This document shows positions 35,890-43,995 of a stretch of DNA of 64,000 bases, piece by piece (positions within the stretch are counted from its first letter, which is position 1; every line of letters starts with the position of its first letter). A model generated the notes under the pieces. The model worked only from the letters and a program-made list of their open reading frames with translations. It ran no database searches and was not told the origin of the DNA. This DNA is from Alteribacillus sp. YIM 98480. Lineage in GTDB: Bacteria; Bacillota; Bacilli; Bacillales; Marinococcaceae. The DNA lies in NCBI RefSeq assembly GCF_009765375.1, contig NZ_VTOK01000008.1:169202-233201 (forward strand), in the 5' to 3' direction. The position numbers and the translations under genes are program-made.

Positions 35890-36570
35890 ATGAATCAATT
35901 TATGAATGAAATTCGCGATTTTTCAGATTTAACCACCAGAGCAGTAGTTTTAGAAGGCCTTGCTGCTATTGGGCTTAGTTTTATACTTAGTTTGATCATT
36001 ACCTTTTTGTATAAAAAAACACATAAAAGCGGCCGCTACTCTCAATCCTTTGTGCATACGATTATCATTATGTCTGTTGTTGTCGCGATTATTATGATCG
36101 TTATCGGCAATAACATCGCCGTTGCTTTCGGTTTAGTTGGTGCCTTTTCTATTATACGCTTTAGAAGTGCGATGAGTGATCCAAAGGATATTGCGTTTAT
36201 CTTTTTTGGTATGGCAGCCGGTATTTCCTGCGGACTTGGCTTTTATGCACTGGCGGTTATGTTTACCATTGTTTTATCGATCTTAATTTATGTTTTGTTT
36301 GTATTCGACTACGGCGGAATCAAAGGGTCGTACAAATCTTTAAAAATAACGATTCCAGAGAACATGCATTATGAAAACGTTTTTGATGATATTTTTGAAG
36401 AATACTTAGAATATCACCAACTGAACATGGTAGAAACGACGAACCTCGGTACCATGTATCAACTCACTTACTTGATTGCCAAAAAAGAAGGAATTAGCGA
36501 CAAAGATTTAATGGATGCTATCCGCGAAAGAAACTCTAATCTTAAAGTTGCCGTTGGTATGGTAAACTAA
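35890..36570 (+). CDS. DUF4956 membrane protein
   Basis: 226 residues. Four membrane helices in the N-terminal 140 residues (about 20-40, 55-78, 85-100, 110-140), with GLVGAFSIIRFRSAMSDPKD between helices 3 and 4, the hallmark of DUF4956 (MgtC-like charged FRS motif). The C-terminal 90 residues are cytoplasmic (SLKITIPENMHYENVFDDIF). The family is commonly encoded with a VTC protein and a CotH protein; a role as membrane channel or anchor for polyphosphate synthesis is proposed only by context. Ribosome site AGAGGAG. An element copy and a terminator follow the stop directly. Confidence 0.88.
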   Translation: MNQFMNEIRDFSDLTTRAVVLEGLAAIGLSFILSLIITFLYKKTHKSGRYSQSFVHTIIIMSVVVAIIMIVIGNNIAVAFGLVGAFSIIRFRSAMSDPKDIAFIFFGMAAGISCGLGFYALAVMFTIVLSILIYVLFVFDYGGIKGSYKSLKITIPENMHYENVFDDIFEEYLEYHQLNMVETTNLGTMYQLTYLIAKKEGISDKDLMDAIRERNSNLKVAVGMVN

Positions 36571-36728
36571 TAAGAACAGCGCAAGCGCGTTGCTCACGAG
36601 CGACAAGTCCTGGAGAGTCGGTATATGGAAAGCTGATCTTTGCTTTCCATTGACGAACCGAAGGAATCTCGATCGAGTAGGCGCTTGCGCTAGACATGTA
36701 AAACGCCAACTATTTATCATTTCTTACC
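36571..36728. repeat. Mosaic intergenic element, short form (copy 3, family A)
   Basis: Starts with TAAGAACAGCGCAAGCGCG directly after the DUF4956 stop and ends with GACATGTAAAACGCCAACT...TTTCTTACC. It is the inverse of the copy at 4282-4440, with an equal length and about the same internal sequence. It separates the stop codon from the terminator. Confidence 0.8.
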
Positions 36729-36734
36729 TTTTGA

Positions 36735-36765
36735 AAAAGAACCGTCCGAAAACGGTTCTTTTTTA
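36735..36765 (+). terminator. Terminator of the VTC-DUF4956 transcript
   Basis: AAAGAACCG ... CGGTTCTTTTTT, beyond the inserted element. Confidence 0.8.
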
Positions 36766-36941
36766 TATAAGAGCGACTCCTCATTCCATCGCGTTTTAGG
36801 CAGCTGTTTCCGATTATTCTATGATTGGGAAAAGCATTCTGATATAGCTTGTCACATAATAAAACGCCTAATTCGCCATCATGTACAATCAATGCCTTCG
36901 TTGTGCTTATACTGTTTACAAATAACATCTTTAATATATAG

Positions 36942-36986
36942 AAAAAAAGCCTGATTTTTTGGGCCGTCCCCCAAATCAGGCTTTTT
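36942..36986 (-). terminator. Terminator of galU
   Basis: AAAAAGCCTGATTTGGG ... AAAATCAGGCTTTTTTT on the minus strand, just after the stop at 36990. Confidence 0.85.
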
Positions 36987-36989
36987 CTA

Positions 36990-37874
36990 TTACTTCCTTG
37001 TATGTGCTTCTAAGGATTCTTTCAAATAAGCTTCTAGCGGTTCTTTTAAATCGTCACGGTGAAGGGCAAAGTCAAGGGTCGCTTTAATAAAACCAAACTT
37101 ATCACCCACATCATAGCGGACACCGCCGAATTGATAAGCCAGCACAGCTTGCTTTTGATTTAATTCTTTAATCGCATCTGTTAATTGAATTTCGTTGCCT
37201 GAGCCTGGCGGAAGCTGTTGTAAAATCTCAAAGATTTCTGGGCGCAGCACATAACGGCCCATAATCGCATAGTTAGAAGGGGCTTCCTCTAGCGGAGGTT
37301 TTTCTTTTAAATCCTCAAGATGCAAAACACCCTCCTCTATTTGTTGTCCTTTTGGCTCTACAATACCGTACTTGGAAACATCTTCATCCGGCACCTGCTG
37401 CACTCCTACCACAGAAGAGTGATACCGCTCAAACGTTTCAATCAGCTGCCTTAAGCATGGTTTTTCTGATTTTACAATATCGTCTCCGAGCAGTACCGCA
37501 AACGGTTCATTTCCGACAAAGCTGCTTGCACATGCAATCGCATGTCCTAATCCTTTTGGTTCTTTCTGCCGGATATAATGGATGTTTGCCATATTTGAAA
37601 TAGCTTGTACTTCTTCGAGCTGTGACCATTTTTTCTTTTTTGATAATGTTTCTTCTAATTCATATGACTTGTCAAAATGGTCTTCGATCGCACGCTTACC
37701 GCGCCCGCTGACGATAATAATATCCTCAATACCAGATTCAATTGCTTCCTCGACAATATATTGAATGGTCGGCTTATCTACAATGGGAAGCATTTCCTTC
37801 GGCTGAGCCTTTGTTGCTGGTAAAAATCTTGTTCCAAGTCCTGCTGCTGGTATAATTGCTTTTTTTACTTTCAC
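36990..37874 (-). CDS. galU: UTP-glucose-1-phosphate uridylyltransferase
   Basis: 294 residues, full length. It makes UDP-glucose from UTP and glucose-1-phosphate. Motifs: [20 protein letters not shown] at the N-terminus (nucleotide-binding), [28 protein letters not shown] (Mg-binding Asp), and [15 protein letters not shown] near the C-terminus. UDP-glucose feeds the UDP-glucose dehydrogenase at 9240-10538 and hence any uronic-acid polymer made here. It lies downstream of the short SLH gene (18 bases apart, same strand), so the two share a transcript and terminator. Confidence 0.95.
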   Translation of the reverse strand: MKVKKAIIPAAGLGTRFLPATKAQPKEMLPIVDKPTIQYIVEEAIESGIEDIIIVSGRGKRAIEDHFDKSYELEETLSKKKKWSQLEEVQAISNMANIHYIRQKEPKGLGHAIACASSFVGNEPFAVLLGDDIVKSEKPCLRQLIETFERYHSSVVGVQQVPDEDVSKYGIVEPKGQQIEEGVLHLEDLKEKPPLEEAPSNYAIMGRYVLRPEIFEILQQLPPGSGNEIQLTDAIKELNQKQAVLAYQFGGVRYDVGDKFGFIKATLDFALHRDDLKEPLEAYLKESLEAHTRK

Positions 37875-37892
37875 AAAGATTCACTCCCCGTT

Positions 37893-38864
37893 TTACTCTT
37901 CCTGTTCGTCCCACAACATAAATATATCACTGGGACGAGGATTGATTTCTATTTCTCCAAGCTGCTGAACTTCTTCTGTTTGATCTGCCTGTTTTAAAGC
38001 GTTAAATATTTCATCTGCTGAAAGCGGGGCTCCGAGTGCTTCTGCAGCCTTAGAAGCCAGTTCAAAATTAGCCTCGGTTGTCCGTGCTATGACATATTCC
38101 CTGCGCTCTCCTTGATAAGCCTGGAATAAGTGATAGTATTCAGGATCTGCGGTAGCAAAACTGCTGTTATCACGAGCATACAAGGTTACTCCTGCTTCAT
38201 TATACAACGAACGAACTTTTTCTGTATAACCATTTGAACCTTCTGGTGTCAAATCTAGTAACATTTCAGCCTGCCATTTCGTGAATTGGCTGTCATGCAG
38301 GCGTTTGAAGAACACTGCTGCCTGGGCACGAGTTAATTTGCCATTAACGTCATAGCGTTCGGTTTGTGTACTTCCGTCTTGTCGGCCTGTCGTCAAATCT
38401 TCTTCAAACATCCATGCTACGGACTTCTCTAAGCCTGGTTCCTGGCCTTGAGAATGAGCAAGCGCCTGACTGATAATACCGCGGGTCACTTCTCTGTTTT
38501 TAACCGAATCATTACGTAAACCAGGCATTCTTAACGAAGAATGAGAGAGCGCTTGATAGGATGGCTGAGACCAATGACTATTTTCTCCTCCGCTAGTCTC
38601 AAGGTTGAAGTACCGCTGAAGGATGGTCACAAACTGAGCCTCTGTCATTTCATCTCCCGGCCCGAAGCTGCCATCTTTATAACCAGTCATCAGTCCGGAT
38701 TCATCTGCCCAGGTTATTTCTTCATAGGCCCAGTACCTTTCATTGACATCTGGAAAACCAGCGGATTGAGCACTTGCTTTACCAGGCTCGAACGTCCCTA
38801 TATGAAGGTTCGCTTCTTCACTTATGTACAAGAAAGAACTTACGGTCATAGCTGCGATTACCAT
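37893..38864 (-). CDS. Exported SLH-domain protein with unclear start
   Basis: 323 residues from the first ATG. After a hydrophobic segment (VIAAMTVSSFLYI) come SLH modules: a clear first one (FPDV ... MTEAQFVTILQRYF, about 38-90), a diverged second and a third ending LTRAQAAVFFKRL (about 185-200). The remaining 120 residues have no recognised domain. The ATG has no ribosome site. A perfect AGGAGG at 38944-38949 is followed by an open frame that joins this gene without any ATG, GTG or TTG; ACG (38936) and ATC (38933) are placed for initiation and would add a basic n-region (RRSNSTTHTNSR) to the signal peptide. Co-transcribed with galU. Confidence 0.75.
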   Translation of the reverse strand: MVIAAMTVSSFLYISEEANLHIGTFEPGKASAQSAGFPDVNERYWAYEEITWADESGLMTGYKDGSFGPGDEMTEAQFVTILQRYFNLETSGGENSHWSQPSYQALSHSSLRMPGLRNDSVKNREVTRGIISQALAHSQGQEPGLEKSVAWMFEEDLTTGRQDGSTQTERYDVNGKLTRAQAAVFFKRLHDSQFTKWQAEMLLDLTPEGSNGYTEKVRSLYNEAGVTLYARDNSSFATADPEYYHLFQAYQGERREYVIARTTEANFELASKAAEALGAPLSADEIFNALKQADQTEEVQQLGEIEINPRPSDIFMLWDEQEE

Positions 38865-39093
38865 TTTACAAAATGATGGTACAATACTGCGGCTGTTAGT
38901 ATGCGTGGTGCTGTTAGATCTTCGGTTTAAGATCGTTTCCCCACCTCCTAAAAGCTATAATCCTTTTTCATTATATCGTTTCTAGCATTGTGCTTGCTAC
39001 CTTCACAGAAAAAAAGTCGAACAATGTTTTGAACCTTCCCAATCATGGACAAGTAACTGAGACAAATCCTATCATATCTTATGAAACATAGTC

Positions 39094-39148
39094 TTTCATG
39101 AGGTTTTCAAATTATGGGATTTTTGGTAGGGTCTGGCCCCTCATGAAA
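39094..39148. repeat. REP-like hairpin upstream of the transposase-like gene
   Basis: A 10-base inverted repeat, TTTCATGAGG (39094-39103) and CCTCATGAAA (39139-39148), encloses GGGTCTGGCCCC at 39129-39140. The inner palindrome is copy 4 of the family found three times at 7839-8278. It lies about 210 bases upstream of the gene at 39357. A second strong ribosome-site-like AAAGGAGG at 39211-39218 has no good start behind it; the rest of the gap shows no gene. Confidence 0.6.
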
Positions 39149-39356
39149 TTGTAAAAAAAAAGTAGTGATTTTATCCTAGTTATCTGGTATATTTAGGTTA
39201 CTCCATTCCGAAAGGAGGACCGTTAACGTTTTACTGCCTAATCTTTTGTAAGCTACCCCCCCTAAGCTTACAGCCCCCTCTTATTAACTTTACTTCCCAT
39301 CGTATCATGGGTCTTCTCATTGTTTTATTTATCATCCTAAAGGTGGTGTTTAAAGC

Positions 39357-39923
39357 ATGCCTCGTCAAGAACGGATCTGGTTCCCAGGACTTACGTACCG
39401 CATAGAAGCTAAGGGAATTAGAAATTCTCAGCTTTTCTATGATGAAAAAGATTATTCCCACTACCTCTATCTATTAACAAAAATAAAAGCAGATTGCGAT
39501 TTTGACCTGCATGCTTATTGTCTTCTCCCTAACAAAATTGATTTATTAATAGAGACATTTCAAACAAATTTGTCTACCCTAATGCATCGGCTGCAAACAA
39601 ATTATGCCATGTACTTTAACCGGAGGCATCAGTTACGCGGCCATGTGTTTCAAGGAAGGTACCTGTCCGAACCGATCAAGGATGAAACGCATTTTTTTGA
39701 AAGTTCACAGTATATTCACCTTATCCCCCTCCGTGAAAATAAAGTGAACAATCTATTACACTACCGATGGAGCAGCGCTAGAGATTACCTTTCTCCTCAA
39801 CCTGAAGAAGAACCTTTGCACCCCCTGCTGACACTAGATCGAACGCTGCGGCTTTTTCCTTCTCCAAAACACCAGCATTTTGAAGAATTTCTATTCCATT
39901 TTATGAGGGAAGAAATCCTGTAG
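39357..39923 (+). CDS. REP-associated Y1 transposase relative (RAYT-like)
   Basis: 188 residues with the Y1_Tnp/RAYT architecture: opening RQERIWFPGLTYRIEAKG, DLHAYCLLPNKIDLLIET, LRGHVFQGRYLSEPI, SSQYIHLIPLREN and YRWSSARDYL. In active members the fourth strand carries PNHxH (the HUH metal-binding pair); here both His are replaced, by Lys and Asp (PNKID). The presumed nucleophile Tyr in SQYIH is kept. The Asn of the usual HLNP is Ile. No flanking IS200-type ends are evident. Loss of the metal site suggests that it no longer cleaves DNA as described for REP transposases, or does so differently. Nineteen bases upstream of ssbB on the same strand; ribosome site AAAGGTGGTG. Confidence 0.85.
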   Translation: MPRQERIWFPGLTYRIEAKGIRNSQLFYDEKDYSHYLYLLTKIKADCDFDLHAYCLLPNKIDLLIETFQTNLSTLMHRLQTNYAMYFNRRHQLRGHVFQGRYLSEPIKDETHFFESSQYIHLIPLRENKVNNLLHYRWSSARDYLSPQPEEEPLHPLLTLDRTLRLFPSPKHQHFEEFLFHFMREEIL

Positions 39924-39942
39924 AGACAGAGAGGAGCTTTCT

Positions 39943-40398
39943 ATGTTTAACCAGGTCACGATTGTAGGCCGTTTTACTCGCGACCCTGAAGTAACCTATA
40001 CCAAAGACGGTACAGCTGTCTGCAACTTCACGTTAGCGGTGCAGCGATCGTTTCGTAATATGCAAGGCGATTTTGATGCTGATTTCGTTCCGGTTACCGT
40101 TTGGAGAAAACAAGCAGAAAACACAGCCCTTTACTGTCATAAAGGCGCTCTTGTTGGAGTGAACGGCAGAATCCATACGAGAATGTATGAAAATAAAGAT
40201 CAAAAACGTATTCAGGTTGTAGAAGTGAATGCCGATCAAGTTCGCTTCCTTAAACTAAATTCTAATCAGCAGACCCCTTCCGCTTCACCTGAAGCGACTA
40301 CAGACGATAAAAACAGGCGGGATGTTGTTCAAACTCCGCTTGCCCCCACAGAAAACGTTCCCGTAATGAATGTAAAAGAGACGAACACCCCTCAGTAA
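39943..40398 (+). CDS. ssbB: Single-stranded DNA-binding protein, SsbB type
   Basis: 151 residues. OB-fold at 1-105: FNQVTIVGRFTRDPEVTYTK, CNFTLAVQRSF, FVPVTVWRKQAENTALYCHK and GRIHTRMYENKD. It matches the SsbB/YwpH class, which protects incoming DNA in transformation, more than SsbA. The tail is about 45 residues, Pro/Thr-rich, and lacks the acidic DDDIPF tip through which SsbA recruits partners; it ends KETNTPQ. The gene is probably co-transcribed with the RAYT-like gene before it (GAGAGGAG ribosome site in the gap). No other competence gene is in view. Confidence 0.85.
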   Translation: MFNQVTIVGRFTRDPEVTYTKDGTAVCNFTLAVQRSFRNMQGDFDADFVPVTVWRKQAENTALYCHKGALVGVNGRIHTRMYENKDQKRIQVVEVNADQVRFLKLNSNQQTPSASPEATTDDKNRRDVVQTPLAPTENVPVMNVKETNTPQ

Positions 40399-40485
40399 AC
40401 AGAAATATCATAACAATTTCTGCCTTCAGAAACAGGTGTCTTCTATTATCCTCGTTTCATCTCTCCTACATCCTCTCTCACTGTA

Positions 40486-40518
40486 AAGCCTCTGGTCAAC
40501 CTGTTGCCAGAGGCTTAT
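40486..40518 (+). terminator. Terminator of the RAYT-like/ssbB transcript
   Basis: AAGCCTCTGG ... CCAGAGGCTT with T-rich tail. Confidence 0.8.
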
Positions 40519-40627
40519 TTATATAGAAAAAGGTACATGAAAGGCTTTTCTGCATGAGTGGTGAAACACCTTACTGGACAAACGTTCTTTGGCAGCAGGA
40601 TTCTTAGAGCATAAGGGGGAGCGAAAA

Positions 40628-40667
40628 CATAAAAACCTCCCCAAGCAAAAGCTAAGGGAGGCATTTT
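40628..40667 (-). terminator. Terminator of the S-layer-like gene
   Basis: AATGCCTCCC ... GGGGAGGTTTTT on the minus strand, before the stop at 40681. Confidence 0.8.
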
Positions 40668-40680
40668 CACATTACGATGT

Positions 40681-42972
40681 TTAGTTGCTGAAGTTTACAA
40701 ATTTTAGGTATTCATCCAGCATTTTAGCCATCTGAGCACGGGTGGTACCTGTTTTTGGATCAAAGACAGTGCCGTCTTCACGGCCGCTGATAATTCCCGC
40801 TTTAACTAAACGTTCTACATCTTCTTTCGCCCAATCACCAATGCGTGCTTTGTCTTCAAAAAACGCGATCGATTTCTGTTCGTCTAGATTCTCTTCATCA
40901 AACCCTGTGATGTCTAATGCTCGAGAAAGCATCGCTGCTGCCTGCTGACGGGTCACAGACTCGTTTGGATCAAATGTGTTATCTTGACGTCCTTGAATAA
41001 TTCCTTGTTCTATTGCTGCTTGAATTTCATCAGTAAACCAGTCGTCAGCATTCACATCCGTAAACTCACCGTCATATTCCCCTTCAGCCGAAAGACCAAG
41101 AGCACGAGTAAGCAATGCAGCAAACTGAGCCCTGCGCATTTCTTCTCCAGGTGCAACTGTATTATCATCTCGTCCTTGGAAAATAAAGCGGGAGCCGAGT
41201 TTATCAAAATAATGTTTCGCCCAGTAGTCAGCAGGGACATCGTCAAATTCCACATTATTTTCTACTATGACGTACTTGCTGAAAGATTGAGATTTGAAGG
41301 ATGCTTTATTTTCGTGAACAATAGTTGGTGCAGCAGTAAAACCGCTTCCTTGTTCATCTAAACGAAGTACAACAGCATGTGTCTCATCCAGATCCTCATC
41401 CCCGGTAATGCTGCGTTCTACGTGACGGTTAAAACGAGTTAAAGGAACTTTGCGATTATCAGAATGAACGTTAGCATTAAATTCCACTATGGAAGATTTT
41501 GTGTTAAGGTTATTGGTCTTAATGACCTCATTATCATCAGAAGATGTATTAATTGAAATACTTACTTCTACATCTTCCTCATCCGCTAACTCTAGCTCAG
41601 AACGCAGACGCTCATCATTTAGTTCTTCAGCTGAAAGACGAACTGATCCTTCCTCAGACTGTACTTCGATTTCAGCATGTGGATTTTTCCCACGTATCAC
41701 ATCAAGGACTTGAGGGGACAAACGTAATTCACCACGCTCTGCTGCTTGTTTTTCAACTTTAAATCTCATGAGCTCCACATTTTCTGTATTCTCCAGTTCT
41801 GCAGCAAGCTTGTCCGCATCTACTCGGCGGATAATATGTGTTACACCATCTGCATCTGTAGACTGCTCATCATCGTATAACCCATCACTTGGAACAGTCG
41901 TGTTGTCTTCTTGATCTTCCTCCTGGTCGTTTTGGTTATCATCCGCTGGAGTATCAGAGTCCCCTTCCTCTTCTTGAGAGTCAGAGTTTGCCTCAACATC
42001 TAGTATGGTTCGTGCTACTTCAATTTCTGCATCACTCTCAGACAAACGATCTAATGTAGCTGCAATCTCATAAACTCCTTCAGAACTTGCAGTAAATTCA
42101 ATTTCACCTTGGTCCCCTTTGGAATAAATGTTTGTTTTATTGCCGCGTTCATCAATTAAGTACCAGTTAAAAGACTTTGCTGCATTCACAGAAAATCCGC
42201 CGGCATTCACTCGAAATTCTGGTTGAACGGTCTCTCCTTCTTTTATCGATTCTATATTACTAATCTCGAATTCTCTATTTTGAACAGCCGTAGAGACTAG
42301 CTCTGATCTAGCTTTGGCATCTTCATCAATTTCAGCATTTATATCGCCTAATAATTCAATAAATCCTGTTATTCCTACACCCAGTCCATCATTTAACTGA
42401 CCGTCAAGTTCGTGAAGATCCCCTTGACTGATTGCTTCATTTACAATGCCTTCTACCGCTTCATCATAAGATTTACTAGCAAAACTTATTAAATTGCTTT
42501 TGTTATTTACTACTTTTTCTATTTCTCTGAATAAATCAATAAAATCTTCAATAACTTCTTCGCTTCCGAAAATTTCTTCGAAGTTCTGTTTTTGTTCTCC
42601 TTCTCTGAAATCATGTAAAGCCTCTTCTAAATCACCAGCTTCACTATAACCTGTGAAAGTGGTGTTCGTAATGCTTGAAATAATTCCTCTATATGCTTCT
42701 TCTTTCGTGCTGTCCCCTTTTATTTCTTCAGGATAATGCCAATTAATGTTTGAATTTTCGCCTACTTGAGCGTGCACTAAATTTTGGGCATTTGCTCCAT
42801 CATAAAAATGATTATAAAATTTCTCTGCCATTTCAGCAGTATCATTTTCTGATACCGCTGCATGTACAGCAGGAATGCTTGCAAAAGAAGCCCCTGAGGC
42901 GAATGGCCCTGCAGCAATTACTGTTGCCAGCACAATTTTTACGGCTTGATTACTGTATGGAAACTTAGTCAT
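40681..42972 (-). CDS. S-layer-like protein with C-terminal SLH triplet
   Basis: 763 residues, acidic. Signal peptide (about 1-38, with the two-part hydrophobic core of Bacillus S-layer proteins). An alpha-helical N-terminal region (about 40-235), an Ig-like region (about 240-330), a very acidic linker rich in Asp, Glu and Gln (about 335-370), and a mixed domain (about 375-560). Three SLH modules close the protein (about 565-760: FDDVPADYWAKHYFDKLGS, FTDVNADDWFTDEI, then the unit with TTRAQMAKMLDEYL). SLH modules at the C-terminus are less usual than the N-terminal position in B. anthracis Sap and EA1. It is the largest exported SLH protein here and a possible SecA2 substrate (inference). Confidence 0.85.
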   Translation of the reverse strand: MTKFPYSNQAVKIVLATVIAAGPFASGASFASIPAVHAAVSENDTAEMAEKFYNHFYDGANAQNLVHAQVGENSNINWHYPEEIKGDSTKEEAYRGIISSITNTTFTGYSEAGDLEEALHDFREGEQKQNFEEIFGSEEVIEDFIDLFREIEKVVNNKSNLISFASKSYDEAVEGIVNEAISQGDLHELDGQLNDGLGVGITGFIELLGDINAEIDEDAKARSELVSTAVQNREFEISNIESIKEGETVQPEFRVNAGGFSVNAAKSFNWYLIDERGNKTNIYSKGDQGEIEFTASSEGVYEIAATLDRLSESDAEIEVARTILDVEANSDSQEEEGDSDTPADDNQNDQEEDQEDNTTVPSDGLYDDEQSTDADGVTHIIRRVDADKLAAELENTENVELMRFKVEKQAAERGELRLSPQVLDVIRGKNPHAEIEVQSEEGSVRLSAEELNDERLRSELELADEEDVEVSISINTSSDDNEVIKTNNLNTKSSIVEFNANVHSDNRKVPLTRFNRHVERSITGDEDLDETHAVVLRLDEQGSGFTAAPTIVHENKASFKSQSFSKYVIVENNVEFDDVPADYWAKHYFDKLGSRFIFQGRDDNTVAPGEEMRRAQFAALLTRALGLSAEGEYDGEFTDVNADDWFTDEIQAAIEQGIIQGRQDNTFDPNESVTRQQAAAMLSRALDITGFDEENLDEQKSIAFFEDKARIGDWAKEDVERLVKAGIISGREDGTVFDPKTGTTRAQMAKMLDEYLKFVNFSN

Positions 42973-43042
42973 GTATGCTCCTCATTTCTTTAAAGTTGAA
43001 TTTTTCTATGATCTACTAAACGCATCTAAAGGTGTACTTCAT

Positions 43043-43786
43043 TTATGGGGCAAAACTTTCAAGATCAGATCGAGTGGCTGCTTTTTTTTCTTCATATGCA
43101 TTTTTTATTTGTGCAGCTTCAGATGAAGCATGACCGTTTTGTTTTAATTCTTGTTGAAGTTGTTCATATTTTTCATAAAACGCACTGTCTGCTTGGCTTT
43201 CAAGGCTTTGAGCTTTGGATATGTATTTGCTTTCATCAACCTCTCCTTCATTCATATACTCTTCATACGCTTGCTGCACGAGGTTGTTAATTTCATTTTC
43301 ATAATTTCTTTCTAGCGAGCGAAATTCCGTATCATAATCATTCAGAATAGCGTCGGCACTGCGGTCGTTTCCTTCTGCATCTGTGCTTGTCCCTCGATCT
43401 GTTGTTTCTGAAGAGTTTGAATTAGATCCAGCATTGCCGCTGCTATTGCTCGTTTGATTTCCAGGTGAATCATTATCTTCAGATGCTGAAGATGACGTAG
43501 TATTTTTTTCTTCCGACGAAGACGACGATTCTTCTTTAGAAGGATTATCATTTAACGACTCATCTTTATCTTCGTCTCTTAAAGAAGCTGCCTCATCAGA
43601 GCTTTTGTTCTTTGCTTGTTCGCTTCCTGATTTTTCTTCCTCGTTTTTTTGCTGTGCATCTTTTTCATTGCCATTTCGTTCGACGTGCTCAGTCTGTGAT
43701 TGTTCTACTTTTTCGTTAAAAGTAATTGTCCCTACTACAGCAAGGATAACGATTAATGCTGCTCCAATGCCTATCCATTTCTTCAT
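43043..43786 (-). CDS. Membrane-anchored helical protein, paralogue of 43996
   Basis: 247 residues. One N-terminal membrane helix (about 4-22), a long low-complexity acidic/Ser-rich linker (about 25-140, with KSSDEAASLRDEDKDESL and poly-Ser blocks), then a helical domain (about 145-245) with SQADSAFYEKYEQLQQELKQ. The C-terminal domain resembles that of the gene at 43996-44577 (FYEKYEQLQQELKQNG against LFEKQIEELKEKLKENG), so the two are paralogues. Function unknown; a surface-exposed stalk with a helical head is the visible design. Own ribosome site AAAGGGG; downstream of VanZ in the same orientation. Confidence 0.7.
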   Translation of the reverse strand: MKKWIGIGAALIVILAVVGTITFNEKVEQSQTEHVERNGNEKDAQQKNEEEKSGSEQAKNKSSDEAASLRDEDKDESLNDNPSKEESSSSSEEKNTTSSSASEDNDSPGNQTSNSSGNAGSNSNSSETTDRGTSTDAEGNDRSADAILNDYDTEFRSLERNYENEINNLVQQAYEEYMNEGEVDESKYISKAQSLESQADSAFYEKYEQLQQELKQNGHASSEAAQIKNAYEEKKAATRSDLESFAP

Positions 43787-43917
43787 ATAAACAAAGCCCC
43801 TTTGATGTAAAAATTATGTCAGTGTTATACATAGTTTCGTAGGTTCATAAATGGAAAACAATATTAGAAAAACTCGGTTTGCCGCAAATGGTAAAAGAAA
43901 ACCTCCTTAAAAGGGGA

Positions 43918-43978
43918 AAGAACTTCTACTAAAAACGCACATATCAACGCACAAAATGTGCTAATGCCGCCAATGCGA
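43918..43978. repeat. Fragment of the mosaic element
   Basis: GAACTTCTACTAAAAACGC and GTGCTAATGCCGCCAATGCG match inner parts of the copy at 45257-45652, but the element ends are missing. A deletion relic or solo insertion of the inner block. Confidence 0.5.
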
Positions 43979-43995
43979 TAGTGAAAAATAAGACA

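Noticed and set aside
39226..39409. Hydrophobic frame behind AAAGGAGG upstream of the RAYT-like gene
   Set aside because: No standard start codon follows the ribosome site and the frame runs into the gene in a different phase; a leader peptide cannot be supported.
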